DNA of 64,000 nucleotides, taken from contig JAZRJV010000055.1 in assembly GCA_045645985.1 (NCBI GenBank), forward strand, positions 1-64,000, written 5' to 3'. The stretch comes from RGIG9060 sp045645985 (GTDB lineage Bacteria; Spirochaetota; Spirochaetia; Treponematales; Treponemataceae). This document shows positions 8,499 to 17,619 of this stretch, one piece after another. Both the position numbers and the translations under genes were made by a program. A model generated the notes under the pieces. It was not told the DNA's origin, searched no databases, and saw only the letters and a program-made list of their open reading frames with translations. Position 1 is the first letter of the stretch. Each line of letters opens with the position of its first letter.

Positions 8499-8521
8499 AT
8501 ACCGAACGGTATGTATATAAT
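8499..8521 (+). promoter_or_regulatory. Amylase promoter and TetR operator
   Basis: ATACCGAACGGTAT (8499-8512) is a near-perfect palindrome of the ACCGnnCGGT type bound by many TetR regulators. A TATAAT box follows at 8516-8521, and the -35 region (TTTATT near 8491) is weak. The position between -35 and -10 is classic for repression. Confidence 0.7.
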
Positions 8522-8547
8522 TTATTTTGTAAGGAAGGTTATTTTTT

Positions 8548-9948
8548 ATGTGGTTTGATGAAGCAGTTTTTTATCAATTTTATCCAATGGGATTGTGTGG
8601 TTGTGCTGATTATAATAATTTTAATTGGCAAAATTGGAATGGGGCAGAAAATCCAATAAATTCTGAAAATCCAAATAATATAAAAAAAGTTATTTCTTGG
8701 ATTCCTCATTTACAAAATCTTGGTGTGAATGCAGTTTATTTTTCGCCAGTTTTTCAATCTGATAGACATGGTTACGATACTCGAGATTATTACACAATTG
8801 ATAGCCGACTTGGTAGCAACGAAGATTTTGCTCAAGTTTGTGATGCACTTCATAACGCAAATATTCGAGTTGTGCTTGATGGAGTTTTTAATCATGTTGG
8901 TCGAGGATTTTGGGCTTTTATGGATGTTCAAAAAAATCGACAAAATTCAATTTATAAAGATTGGTTCATTATCGATTGGAACAGAAATTCAAATTACAAT
9001 GATGGATTTTGGTATGAAGGTTGGGAAGGGCATTTTGATTTAGTAAAATTGAATTTGAAAAATCCCAATGTAAAAGAACATATTTTTAGCGCAGTAAAAA
9101 AATGGAAAGATTTATTTGATATTGATGGGCTTCGTTTAGATGTTGCATATTGTTTAGATGAAGAATTTTTATCAGACTTAAAAAATTTTTGTGCACAATT
9201 TACAGATTCAATTTCAAAAGAGCAAAATAGTTTTTTCATTCTTGGTGAAACAATTTACGCAAACGATATGACTAGAATTTGTCCTTCAAAAGTAAATAGT
9301 TGTACAAACTATGAAATTTATAAAGGTATGTATTCTAGTTTGAATAGCAAAAATCTTTTTGAAATTTCTTACTCACTTAATCGACAATTTGGAAATGGAG
9401 GAATTTGTAAAAATCAACACTTGTTATCTTTTGTTGATAATCATGATGTGGAAAGAATTGCAAGTTTACTTTCAAACAAAAATTTGCTTTCAATAATTTA
9501 TGCAATGTTATTTACAATTCCGGGGCTTCCATGTGTTTACTACGGAAGTGAGTGGGCAGTTGAAGGAAAAAAATCTCAGGGCGATAAAGTTTTGCGTCCT
9601 TGTTTTGAAAATCCTCAATGGAATGATTTAACAACTTTGATTAGTAAATTATCTAACATAAGAAATAATAATGCAGTTTTAAATTATGGCGAATATGAAA
9701 ATATTTTTATTATGAATGAACAATTGATTTTCAAACGGGTTTTACATTCAGATAATTATAAAAAAGAAATTTTAGTTGCAATAAATATTTCAGAAAATAA
9801 TTATTATTTAAAACCAAATAATAATGGATATGGTGCCTTTGCAGGAATTTTTGGTAAATGGAAAAATTTAATTACTGAAAATATTGAAAATTATAATGGT
9901 GCAATAAATTTAGAACCAAATAGTTTTCAGATTTTAGAATCTATTTAA
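8548..9948 (+). CDS. GH13 alpha-amylase family enzyme (cyclomaltodextrinase/neopullulanase-like)
   Basis: This is a glycoside hydrolase family 13 enzyme of 466 residues acting on alpha-glucans. All four conserved regions are present: DGVFNHVG (about 111), DGLRLDVA with the nucleophile Asp198, LGETIY with the acid/base Glu234, and FVDNHD with Asp300. A short C-terminal beta domain follows from about residue 380. There is no signal peptide, so it is probably cytoplasmic and works on imported maltodextrins. The N-terminal WFDEAVFYQFYPMG matches small intracellular GH13 enzymes. An AAGGAAGG ribosome-binding site precedes the ATG. Control by the upstream TetR gene is inferred from the shared palindrome. 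Exact specificity cannot be read. Confidence 0.9.
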   Translation: MWFDEAVFYQFYPMGLCGCADYNNFNWQNWNGAENPINSENPNNIKKVISWIPHLQNLGVNAVYFSPVFQSDRHGYDTRDYYTIDSRLGSNEDFAQVCDALHNANIRVVLDGVFNHVGRGFWAFMDVQKNRQNSIYKDWFIIDWNRNSNYNDGFWYEGWEGHFDLVKLNLKNPNVKEHIFSAVKKWKDLFDIDGLRLDVAYCLDEEFLSDLKNFCAQFTDSISKEQNSFFILGETIYANDMTRICPSKVNSCTNYEIYKGMYSSLNSKNLFEISYSLNRQFGNGGICKNQHLLSFVDNHDVERIASLLSNKNLLSIIYAMLFTIPGLPCVYYGSEWAVEGKKSQGDKVLRPCFENPQWNDLTTLISKLSNIRNNNAVLNYGEYENIFIMNEQLIFKRVLHSDNYKKEILVAINISENNYYLKPNNNGYGAFAGIFGKWKNLITENIENYNGAINLEPNSFQILESI

Positions 9949-9951
9949 AAT

Positions 9952-9999
9952 AAAAAATCCTTGCAAGATTCAAATTGATTTTGCAAGGATTTTTTTTTA
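9952..9999. terminator. Bidirectional terminator between amylase and tetR-2
   Basis: AAAATCCTTGCAA (9954-9966) pairs with TTGCAAGGATTTT (9981-9993). A T tract follows on the plus strand and A-rich sequence precedes it, so it can end both converging transcripts. The stem sequence recurs after mnmG at 44281. Confidence 0.85.
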
Positions 10000-10009
10000 G
10001 CAAATTATT

Positions 10010-10600
10010 TTAAACTGAAATATTTGCAACAGCCAATTCAATTGTTCTATCAAACTCTGATAAATCATTTTGGTCAAGAATTGCAAGTCTAAAAACAGCA
10101 GATTCAACTAAACTGTAAAAAAGTTCATTGGCAGCTTTTACATCAATTTTTTTAAATTCTCCAGCGTTTATTCCATCAATTAAAAGAGATGTTAATAAAT
10201 GTCGTAAACGAATTATTCTTCTGCGGACTTTTTCTGCTGGATTTTTTCCTTTCTTTTGAACTTGAAGAAGATAAGTTAAAACTACATTAAATAATTTTTT
10301 GTGGTTCATACAACATTCTAAAATTCCAAAGAGAACCTCTTTTAATCTTTCTTTACAAGATAAATCTTTTTTTGCGATTGTTAACAAAACTTCTTCTAAT
10401 TTTGAAGTAAGTTGTTTTATACTGCACATAAAAATTTCGCGTTTGTTTTTAAAATAAATGTACAATGTTGTACGAGTAATTCCACATCTATCAGCAATTT
10501 TTTGAAAGGTTACATCTTCATAACCTACTTCAATGAAAAGGTCTAAAGATTTGTCGAGAATTTTTTTTCTTCGTTTGTCATGTTCTACAACTACAGCCAT
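10010..10600 (-). CDS. TetR family transcriptional regulator (second)
   Basis: A 196-residue TetR protein with the DNA-binding domain at about residues 10-55 (ILDKSLDLFIEVGYEDVTF, then CGITRTTLYIYFKNKREIF). The rest is helical and has no recognisable ligand motif. It lies 15 bases downstream of the RlmL-like methyltransferase gene on the same strand, so it is probably cotranscribed with it and its target is not evident. It shares no obvious operator with the TetR system at 7770 and 8499. Confidence 0.9.
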   Translation of the reverse strand: MAVVVEHDKRRKKILDKSLDLFIEVGYEDVTFQKIADRCGITRTTLYIYFKNKREIFMCSIKQLTSKLEEVLLTIAKKDLSCKERLKEVLFGILECCMNHKKLFNVVLTYLLQVQKKGKNPAEKVRRRIIRLRHLLTSLLIDGINAGEFKKIDVKAANELFYSLVESAVFRLAILDQNDLSEFDRTIELAVANISV

Positions 10601-10615
10601 TTTTATTCTCCAATA

Positions 10616-11773
10616 TTATATTTTGTACATGTAAAAGCGTGTATCCAAATTTCCGCTTTTCAAATTTTTTATAGATGATGCTTTTTTACCTATTGATTCT
10701 TCAAATTTATCATGTGAAGTTATAAATCCCATTTCCCAATTTTCAAAATCTGTGAAAAGTGAATTCATGTTTTTGTAAAGTTGGATAGCTTCTTGTTCGT
10801 CGCCGATTCTTTCTCCGTAAGGTGGATTAGAAAGTAATAATCCTGTTTCATAAGGAGCTTTGATATCAGCAAAATCTGCAACTTCAAAATCTGGTCGTTG
10901 TATTCTTTGGTCGCTACCAATCATTTGTAATGCTCGTCCTGCTGTAACACATGCGTGTTCAGCATTTTTTTGTGAGCGCTTAACTGCTTCTGGGTCAATA
11001 TCTGTTCCTGTGATTCTTGCTATTGTATCTGGACGAATTTTTGCAGCTTCTTGTTTTCTAATTTCAACTGCTTGTTCTTGATTATAAATTGGTAAATTTT
11101 CCAAAGCAAAATGACGACCAAATCCTGGTGCAACATTGTAAGCATAAAGCGCTGCTTCTGTGGCGATAGTTCCTGCTCCACAAAATGCATCGTGTAAAGG
11201 AGTTTTTCTTCTCCAACACATCATTTGTAAAAGTACACAAGCCAATGTTTCGCGAATTGGTGCAATTCCACCATCAGTTCTATATCCTCTTTTATGTAAA
11301 GGATCTCCTGATAAATCTAATAAAACATAAACTTTATTTTGTTCAAGATAAATTCTTACATCAGCTTTTGCACCACTTTCTGGCAAAATTGACATATGCC
11401 ATACATCTTCAAGTTTTTTGTAAATTGCTTTATGAGTCATTCCTTGAATTGTATGTTCTGAATTTAATTTGCTTTTGTAAATTCGTACTTTATCAACAAC
11501 AACTTTTGTATCTTTCTTTAAAAAATCTTGCCAATGGATAGAATGAACGCCATCAAAAAGATCATCAAAATTTTCTGCGTAAAAAGATGCTAATTGTAAA
11601 TAAATTCTGTCCGCAGTTCTAAGACAAAGATTGGCTCTATAAAGTCCTTCGTCAGGTGCTGTAAAGAATACGCGTCCAGGTGCGTTGCTTATAGTTTTGT
11701 AACCTAGAAATTTAATTTCATTTGCAAGAATTTTTTCTGCCCCGATTGCACAGAGAGCTACAAGTGTATTCAT
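10616..11773 (-). CDS. THUMP-domain rRNA guanine-N2-methyltransferase, RlmL/YpsC-like
   Basis: The 385-residue protein has an N-terminal ferredoxin-like/THUMP RNA-binding part (about 1-155) and a Rossmann methyltransferase domain (about 160-385). The SAM site is in DAFCGAGTIATEAAL and TGTDIDPEA, and the catalytic NPPY motif in LLSNPPYGERIG. Proteins of this type methylate guanine in 23S rRNA (G2445 in E. coli). The length suits the single-domain forms rather than the E. coli RlmKL fusion. A promoter (TTGAAC, 17 bases, TATTCT) ends six bases before the ATG, predicting a leaderless mRNA. Confidence 0.88.
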   Translation of the reverse strand: MNTLVALCAIGAEKILANEIKFLGYKTISNAPGRVFFTAPDEGLYRANLCLRTADRIYLQLASFYAENFDDLFDGVHSIHWQDFLKKDTKVVVDKVRIYKSKLNSEHTIQGMTHKAIYKKLEDVWHMSILPESGAKADVRIYLEQNKVYVLLDLSGDPLHKRGYRTDGGIAPIRETLACVLLQMMCWRRKTPLHDAFCGAGTIATEAALYAYNVAPGFGRHFALENLPIYNQEQAVEIRKQEAAKIRPDTIARITGTDIDPEAVKRSQKNAEHACVTAGRALQMIGSDQRIQRPDFEVADFADIKAPYETGLLLSNPPYGERIGDEQEAIQLYKNMNSLFTDFENWEMGFITSHDKFEESIGKKASSIKNLKSGNLDTRFYMYKI

Positions 11774-11779
11774 AAAATC

Positions 11780-11808
11780 AGAATAACACTTTTTGAAACT
11801 TTGTTCAA
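11780..11808 (-). promoter_or_regulatory. Promoter of the RlmL-like gene, leaderless geometry
   Basis: On the minus strand TTGAAC (11803-11808) and TATTCT (11780-11785) are separated by exactly 17 bases. Only six bases separate the -10 box from the ATG at 11773-11771, placing transcription start at the start codon. Confidence 0.65.
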
Positions 11809-11852
11809 TTAAAATTTGTATTTATAGTAGAAAAGTGAATATTTTAGACATT

Positions 11853-13967
11853 TTATCCGTTCAAAATTGCACCACGAATTTTTTTTACAGAAATTGCACT
11901 GCCTAAAGAAAGTGATTTTTGTGTTTTTTCTGGTTCAATTAAAACATCTACAAAAGTATCCGTTGCTTCACGAGTGAGCATTAAAGGTGTGCAAATAATA
12001 TTGTTTTTCCCTTCTGGAAGGTCGGTTGCTTCGTAAGTAACTTCGATTAGGCTTCTTGTAGAAATTGCATTTTCGATAACATGAATCTTTCCAGAAAAAT
12101 CCATTCCGAAGGCTTCAGTTTTTTCAACCTTAACAGTTTCTTTTCGTAACTGTTCTTTTGAAATAATAATTTTTCGATTTATACGATTTAATAAATCTTC
12201 GTATTGGTCTTTTGTCAGTTCCATTGTTTCAAGATGATTTTTTAATTCATTTAGAAGTTCATCTTTTATTTTTGAATTTGGATTTTCTTCAACTTGTGAT
12301 TTATCAAATAAATCTTTTTTGAAAATAATTTTTTGAAAAGGCAAAGTTGAAATTTCTTTTTCAGTATTTTTTACGCAGCCAATAAAATCCAATTGACTTT
12401 TTTCAATTACATTTTCAGCTTCTTCTTGTGAAGAAAAATCTAGCAAATAAATTCCTGGTGCTAAAATTAATTTTATGTGTTTTGAAATTTCTGGATTGTT
12501 TTCGATTAAAATTTGTTTTGCTTGTGAAACTTTTAAAACATATCCGTGATAAATTTGTGCAGACAAATAATTTTCGTGCCAGTCTTCAATAGACACAATT
12601 AAGTTTTGTGGAATTTCGTGGCTGGAATAATTATTTAATTTTTCGCAAATTGATTTTGGATTTTCTTTTGCGTCAAAAGATTTGATACAAGATTTTTTTG
12701 TAATTTCCATTTGTAAAATTGTATCGAATCTTGTAAGTTCCATAAATTCAATAATTTTTAAAATTGAATTTAAATTCATTCCTGGCAAAATTGTTGCAGA
12801 AAATCCTGCGTCGATATTCAATAAACCTTTTTGATTTATTTGTTCTTGTTCAAAAATAAAATTATTTGAAACTGTGTAAATTGCTTCGTCATAAATATCA
12901 TTTGAAGTGTGAACTAAAATTCCAAAGTTTATTGCGTTATCAATTATTGAAAAAATATCATTTGAAAAATTTGCGCCAGTTGAATTTTTTTCGTTGTTTA
13001 AAATAAATGAAAGTCGTGAAGTTGACGAATAAGAAAAATTTTCGCTACTTAATTTTTCATTTATTAAATATGCGCATCTGTAAAGAATTTTTTTTGTAAA
13101 ACCTTCTGTACCGATATTATCTAAAATTGCACAAAGTAAAGTTGCTCTTTTTTGCAAATCACTTTGAGTTAATTTTGAATTGTTGCTAATTGTTAAATAA
13201 ATATATTGTTCTCTAAAACTAAGTTTTGAAAAACTTTCCCATTTAGATTTATTTATTTCAAGTGAATTTTCTGTTTGTGTGAACAAAGATAAATTTTTGC
13301 AAGAGTTTATAATTTGAATTACAAATTTTGAATCTGGAACAGAAGAAAAAATATTTGAAAAATTATTTTGGATTTTCTTTTTGAAAGTTCCATCGATTTT
13401 ACATAAGTCAGGATTTAAATTTACTAAAGAATAAATTGCACCTAAAAGTAAAGGCGTAATTTGAAAATTATTTTTATTATTTATTTTTGTTTGTAAATTT
13501 TCAATTTGTGGATTTGGCAATAATGCAGAAAGTTTTAAAATCGATAAAAGTTTTTTTTCAAGAATTGGATTTATTTTGTAACAATGAGTTTTATTTTCTG
13601 AATCAATTTTTTTGTAAACTAATAATCGTTCTTCAAGATTGATTAAAGATTCATACAAACTTGCAAAATTAAAAGTGCCAGAAAAAAAAGTTGATAATTT
13701 TTCTTGTGTACAATTTTGAATAAAATAAATTGCGTTTAAAATTAAAATATCATTTTCAGAAAGCATATTAAAAATCAAATTTTGATTTTCTTCTTTCCGA
13801 ATAAAACTGCTGAGTTGTTCAATTAAATTTTGTTTGTTGTATGGAGTTTTTACTTCGCCCAAATATAAATGAATCAAACTGAAAAATTGTTCGTTGTTCA
13901 TTGATGAAAGAGTTTCGCGCCAATCAATTATTTTTTGTACTTGCGGATTTTCTTTTCGTTCTATCAT
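11853..13967 (-). CDS. XPB helicase partner: helicase-associated C-terminal-domain protein
   Basis: This protein of about 704 residues starts one base after the XPB helicase stop codon, whose tail supplies the GAGG ribosome-binding site. I prefer this ATG to one 15 bases upstream inside the helicase gene. It is very rich in Asn, Lys, Ser and Leu and has no ATPase motifs. Paired genes of this size next to bacterial XPB helicases carry a helicase-associated C-terminal domain (the actinobacterial arrangement, as with Rv0862c beside ercc3). The last 70 residues (ISTRSLIEVTYEATD, then TREATDTFVDVLIEP) resemble a WYL-like beta barrel. I infer a helicase cofactor in DNA repair. Assignment rests mainly on context. 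Confidence 0.7.
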   Translation of the reverse strand: MIERKENPQVQKIIDWRETLSSMNNEQFFSLIHLYLGEVKTPYNKQNLIEQLSSFIRKEENQNLIFNMLSENDILILNAIYFIQNCTQEKLSTFFSGTFNFASLYESLINLEERLLVYKKIDSENKTHCYKINPILEKKLLSILKLSALLPNPQIENLQTKINNKNNFQITPLLLGAIYSLVNLNPDLCKIDGTFKKKIQNNFSNIFSSVPDSKFVIQIINSCKNLSLFTQTENSLEINKSKWESFSKLSFREQYIYLTISNNSKLTQSDLQKRATLLCAILDNIGTEGFTKKILYRCAYLINEKLSSENFSYSSTSRLSFILNNEKNSTGANFSNDIFSIIDNAINFGILVHTSNDIYDEAIYTVSNNFIFEQEQINQKGLLNIDAGFSATILPGMNLNSILKIIEFMELTRFDTILQMEITKKSCIKSFDAKENPKSICEKLNNYSSHEIPQNLIVSIEDWHENYLSAQIYHGYVLKVSQAKQILIENNPEISKHIKLILAPGIYLLDFSSQEEAENVIEKSQLDFIGCVKNTEKEISTLPFQKIIFKKDLFDKSQVEENPNSKIKDELLNELKNHLETMELTKDQYEDLLNRINRKIIISKEQLRKETVKVEKTEAFGMDFSGKIHVIENAISTRSLIEVTYEATDLPEGKNNIICTPLMLTREATDTFVDVLIEPEKTQKSLSLGSAISVKKIRGAILNG

Positions 13968-13968
13968 T

Positions 13969-15672
13969 TTAAAATTCCTCAAGTTGTTCGATGTTGCGAA
14001 TCAGTTTGTAAGAGTAACCTTGTTCTGCTAAAAATTTTTGTCGGTTTGCTCCAAAGTTTTCTTCAACTGTGTCTCGAGTAATCAAAGTAAAAAATCTTGA
14101 AGTTCTTTCTTTTGGTCGCAAAATTCTTCCCAAGCGTTGTGCTTCTTCTTGTCGACTTCCAAAAGTTCCCGAAATTTGAATTGCCATAGAAGCATCTGGT
14201 AAATCGATTGCAAAGTTTGCAACTTTAGAAACAACTAAAACTCTAATTTCACCTTCGCGAAATTTTTTGTATAAAACATCTCGTTCAGAGTTTGTAGTTT
14301 TTCCTGTGATAATTGGTGCGCCTAAAAGTTTTGCAACTTCATCTAGTTGGTCAAGATATTGCCCGATAACTAAAATTTTATCTTCCGTAAATTTTTCTAC
14401 CAAAGTTTTTACAACCGGAAATTTATTGTGATTCACACTTGCAATTTTGTATTTTTCTCTTTGGTTTGCAACTGCGTAATCAACTTCTTTTGTTTTATCT
14501 AAATCAACGCGAACTTCGATACATTCTGCACTTGCAATAAATCCTGAAGTTTCTAATTCTTTCCAAGGAACATCGTAGCGTTTTGGACCAACGAGAGAAA
14601 AAACATAACCTTCGCATCCGTCTTCCCGAACGAGAGTTGCAGTTAATCCAACACGACGAACTGCTTGAAGTTCTGCAGTAACTCTAAAAACTGGAGCCGG
14701 AAGAAGATGAACTTCGTCGTAAATAATTAAGCCCCAAGAATTTTCTCTAAAAATTTGAAAGTGAGGATAATCGCTATCTTTGTCTGGTCTCCAAGTTAAA
14801 ACTTGATAAGTTGCAACTGTAACTGGTTTGATATTTTTATTTTCGCCAGTGTATTCTCCGATTTGGTCTTCAGTTAATTCTGTTTTGTCTAAAAGTTCTG
14901 CAATCCATTGATGAACAGCAGAAATATTTGTTGTAAGAATCAAGGTGTTTGTTTGCAACATGGACATAATATTTATTCCAACAACAGTTTTTCCTGAACC
15001 GCATGGAAGCACGATTGTTCCAAATCCAGTTCCTGCACTTTTGTCACCAACAACAGAAAATCCTGCTTCTTTTTGATAATCCCGAACAACAAAATCTTTT
15101 CCAGAATTTTTGCAAGTTTTTCTAAGTTTGATTTCTAAAGGTTCTCCGTCTTTTAACGGAGCTTCGTCTTTTACAGGCCAAGATAATTTTAAAAGTTCTT
15201 GTTTAATTGTTCCTCGGTCAGTAAGCTGAATTAAAAAAGTATTTTCTTTTTGTGTAGGAAACAAATATTTTGATAAAGTTTTATTTGCGCTAAGTTCTTT
15301 GTAAATTAAACTTGTGGCAGTTTCCAAGTAAAGATAATTTTTGTATTCTTCACCGGAATCATTTTCAATTCCCTTAATGATGATTTTACCAAATTTGTTT
15401 GCAGTTGTTTCTATCCAATCTTTTACACTTTGAGGAACATCGTATTTTGCAAATTTTTCCAAAGATTCAATAATTTGTTCAGTTGAAATTCCTGCACTAC
15501 TTGCATTCCAAAGTGAAAGTGGAGAAAGTCTGTAAGTGTGAAGATGTTCTGGAGAACGCTCCAATTCTGCAAATGCGATTAAAGCATTTCTGCATTCTTC
15601 TGCTAAAGGAGCATGAACATCAAGTAAAAGAGTTTTGTCGCTTTGTACGATTAAAGGATTTGAATATTGCAC
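13969..15672 (-). CDS. XPB-type superfamily 2 DNA helicase
   Basis: The 567-residue enzyme has an N-terminal domain (about 1-195) and two RecA-like helicase lobes. Visible motifs are Walker A PCGSGKTVVG (about 224), a DEVH box in IIYDEVHLLPA (about 316), TATLVREDG containing the RED motif typical of XPB (about 349), and motif VI QEEAQRLGRILRPK near the end. XPB is a 3'-5' repair helicase. Bacterial versions occur patchily and their role is poorly defined. The start is a GTG, supported by the conserved early sequence PLIVQSDKTLLLD. A promoter inside the end of metF (TTGAAT, 17 bases, TAAAAT) lies just upstream. Confidence 0.9.
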   Translation of the reverse strand: MQYSNPLIVQSDKTLLLDVHAPLAEECRNALIAFAELERSPEHLHTYRLSPLSLWNASSAGISTEQIIESLEKFAKYDVPQSVKDWIETTANKFGKIIIKGIENDSGEEYKNYLYLETATSLIYKELSANKTLSKYLFPTQKENTFLIQLTDRGTIKQELLKLSWPVKDEAPLKDGEPLEIKLRKTCKNSGKDFVVRDYQKEAGFSVVGDKSAGTGFGTIVLPCGSGKTVVGINIMSMLQTNTLILTTNISAVHQWIAELLDKTELTEDQIGEYTGENKNIKPVTVATYQVLTWRPDKDSDYPHFQIFRENSWGLIIYDEVHLLPAPVFRVTAELQAVRRVGLTATLVREDGCEGYVFSLVGPKRYDVPWKELETSGFIASAECIEVRVDLDKTKEVDYAVANQREKYKIASVNHNKFPVVKTLVEKFTEDKILVIGQYLDQLDEVAKLLGAPIITGKTTNSERDVLYKKFREGEIRVLVVSKVANFAIDLPDASMAIQISGTFGSRQEEAQRLGRILRPKERTSRFFTLITRDTVEENFGANRQKFLAEQGYSYKLIRNIEQLEEF

Positions 15673-15680
15673 AATGTTCT

Positions 15681-15709
15681 ATTTTACTACTATCAGAACA
15701 ATGATTCAA
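15681..15709 (-). promoter_or_regulatory. Promoter of the XPB helicase gene, near-leaderless
   Basis: Minus-strand TTGAAT (15704-15709), a 17-base spacer and TAAAAT (15681-15686) end eight bases before the GTG start. It lies within the 3' end of metF, so the helicase pair may be expressed separately from the folate gene. Confidence 0.55.
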
Positions 15710-16577
15710 CTGCTTGAGTAATTTTTTTTGCAACAAATGGATTATTCATTGTGTAAAGATGGATTCCGTCAACGCCTTGGCTAACTAAATCTACAATTTG
15801 GTCGATAGCGTAGGCAATTCCAGCATCTCGGATTGCTTCTGCGTTGTCTCCGTATTTTTCCATCATTGCTGTATATTTTTTAGGAAGAACAACTCCACAT
15901 CGGCTTACCATTCTTTCGATTTGCGCTTTATTCACAACAGGCATAATTCCCGCTTCAATTGGAACATTGATTCCTGCAAGTTTTGTTTTTTCGAGAAAAT
16001 CATAAAAACAGTTGTTATCAAAAAATAACTGAGAAATTAAATGACTTGCTCCAGCATCAACTTTGATTTTCAAATTTTTAATATCATCCACAAGTGAAGA
16101 TGAATCAGGATGTCCTTCTGGATAACATGCGCCGATTATATTAAAACTCTGTTCTGAACTATCTTGGTTCAAAACATCAAATTCTTTTATAAATTGAATT
16201 AAATCACTTGCGTGTAAAAAATCTTTGCAAGGTTCTTTCCCTTCAACTTTGTCACCTCGTAAAGCAAGGATGTTTTCAATTCCTGCGGCTCTAAAATCTG
16301 TGAGCAAAGAAGTTGCTTCTTCTTTTGTAAGATTGATACATGGAAGATGAACTACGCTTTCTACATTACAAACTGTTTTTATTCTGTTTGCAATAGAAAG
16401 AGTTGTTTCTGAATTTTCACTTCCACCAGCACCAAAAGTAACGCTGATAAAATCTGGTTTTAAATTTTTAAGTTCATCAAGTGTATTATAAATTGTTTCT
16501 ATTGGACTTGTTTTTTTAGGTGGAAAAACTTCAAATGAAAATGTTGTTTTATTTTTGAAAATTTCACTTGTATTCAT
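15693..16577 (-). CDS. metF: 5,10-methylenetetrahydrofolate reductase
   Basis: The 294-residue FAD enzyme reduces methylene-THF to methyl-THF for methionine synthesis. Family features are FSFEVFPPKK at the N-terminus with the catalytic Glu, FISVTFGAGG, the flavin-contacting ILALRGD (about 105), and the Gln-containing LISQLFFDN (about 180). Length is normal. It follows the 236-residue unknown protein by 19 bases and has a GGAGAG ribosome-binding site, so it may be cotranscribed. No methionine synthase is in the window. Confidence 0.95.
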   Translation of the reverse strand: MNTSEIFKNKTTFSFEVFPPKKTSPIETIYNTLDELKNLKPDFISVTFGAGGSENSETTLSIANRIKTVCNVESVVHLPCINLTKEEATSLLTDFRAAGIENILALRGDKVEGKEPCKDFLHASDLIQFIKEFDVLNQDSSEQSFNIIGACYPEGHPDSSSLVDDIKNLKIKVDAGASHLISQLFFDNNCFYDFLEKTKLAGINVPIEAGIMPVVNKAQIERMVSRCGVVLPKKYTAMMEKYGDNAEAIRDAGIAYAIDQIVDLVSQGVDGIHLYTMNNPFVAKKITQAVESLF

Positions 16578-16596
16578 ATTCTCTCCGCTAAAATTT

Positions 16597-17307
16597 CTAT
16601 TTCATAAAAGGAATTTGAAATTTACTTTTATTTTCTGTTGATTGCCAAGTTACCGCATTTTTAGGATTTTTGTAAACTGGCAAATCTTCGTTCATTTTTG
16701 TTGCAATCCAAGAAATAATTTCTTCTTCAGAAATTTCAGAAGATGCTTCTAAAAGATAAACAAAATTCCCGTTTGGATTAAAATTAAAAGCAGCAACATT
16801 TTCTGCAAAAGATTTAAAGGCACTTTGAGCCATGCTTGTAATCAAACCTAAATTTTGTTGTGGAGATTGTTGTTTTTGTGGATTTTTCAAATTATCTGCA
16901 AGGGTATCTTGTTTTTGAATTACGAAAAAAAGTTTTCCAGGATTTTTATCTGAAAATCTGCGTAAAAGTTCTAAAGTAAGATAGTTGTAACCTAAAATAA
17001 GTTCATCTGTAGCACGAGTAAATTCATCAATTGTGTTGTGGGTAAAAATTTTATCAAAAGCAACTGAATCAAAAAACAAAACAGCGCCATCAATTTGACC
17101 AAAATAATTTTCTGCATTGATAACTACTGAATGTGCTGAAATCGGAGAACTTCTGTTCCAAGTTGTATTTGTAGAAATGATTTTTGTGTTTGCTTCTTCA
17201 AAAAATTGAGTTGTAACAAATGGATTTAATTCTAAAGTTTGTGCGATTTTTTCTAAATCAGAATTTTTGGAATATTCTTTCCCTGCTAAAATGATATTTT
17301 TACTCAT
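16597..17307 (-). CDS. Conserved hypothetical protein, possibly a degenerate SDR fold
   Basis: I do not recognise a family with confidence. The 236-residue protein alternates strands and helices (NIILAGKEYS, DGAVLFFDSVAF, KLFFVIQKQD, GNFVYLLEA) like a Rossmann-type short-chain dehydrogenase, but the N-terminal glycine-rich nucleotide motif and the YxxxK catalytic pair are absent. Catalysis of SDR type is therefore unlikely. No signal peptide or membrane segment. A consensus promoter ends six bases before the ATG, giving a predicted leaderless transcript that could also carry metF downstream. Confidence 0.7.
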   Translation of the reverse strand: MSKNIILAGKEYSKNSDLEKIAQTLELNPFVTTQFFEEANTKIISTNTTWNRSSPISAHSVVINAENYFGQIDGAVLFFDSVAFDKIFTHNTIDEFTRATDELILGYNYLTLELLRRFSDKNPGKLFFVIQKQDTLADNLKNPQKQQSPQQNLGLITSMAQSAFKSFAENVAAFNFNPNGNFVYLLEASSEISEEEIISWIATKMNEDLPVYKNPKNAVTWQSTENKSKFQIPFMK

Positions 17308-17313
17308 ATAATC

Positions 17314-17342
17314 ATTATAGCAAGGAGAATATTTATTTTCAA
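17314..17342 (-). promoter_or_regulatory. Promoter with leaderless geometry before the 16597-17307 gene
   Basis: Minus-strand TTGAAA (17337-17342), a 17-base spacer and a perfect TATAAT (17314-17319) are followed after six bases by the ATG. This is the cleanest leaderless candidate in the window. Confidence 0.75.
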
Positions 17343-17365
17343 TATAAAAAATTGATAAGGTTCAA

Positions 17366-17590
17366 TTAGAAAACTTGAACAACTTCAGTTACTTCTGGGA
17401 TATTTTCTTTTAAGAAAACTTCAACTCCAGATTTTAAAGTCATTGTAGCCATTGGGCAACTTCCACAAGCGCCAGTTAATCTAACATGAACTTTTCCTTC
17501 TTCATCAAATTTTACAAATTCAATGTCACCACCATCAGCCTGTAATTGTGGACGGATATGTTCGATTGCGCGTTTAATTTTATCTTCCAT
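17366..17590 (-). CDS. NifU C-terminal-domain (NFU-type) iron-sulfur carrier
   Basis: The 74-residue protein is a stand-alone NFU domain. It contains the conserved LQADGGDIEFVKF start and the Fe-S-binding CxxC in TGACGSCPMATMTLKSGVE. Such proteins hold or transfer [4Fe-4S] clusters to apoproteins. The ATG has a GAGG ribosome-binding site. It follows the methyltransferase gene by about 30 bases on the same strand, but no isc or suf genes are in the window. Confidence 0.93.
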   Translation of the reverse strand: MEDKIKRAIEHIRPQLQADGGDIEFVKFDEEGKVHVRLTGACGSCPMATMTLKSGVEVFLKENIPEVTEVVQVF

Positions 17591-17619
17591 TATAAAACCT
17601 CGATATTTAAAATATATTC

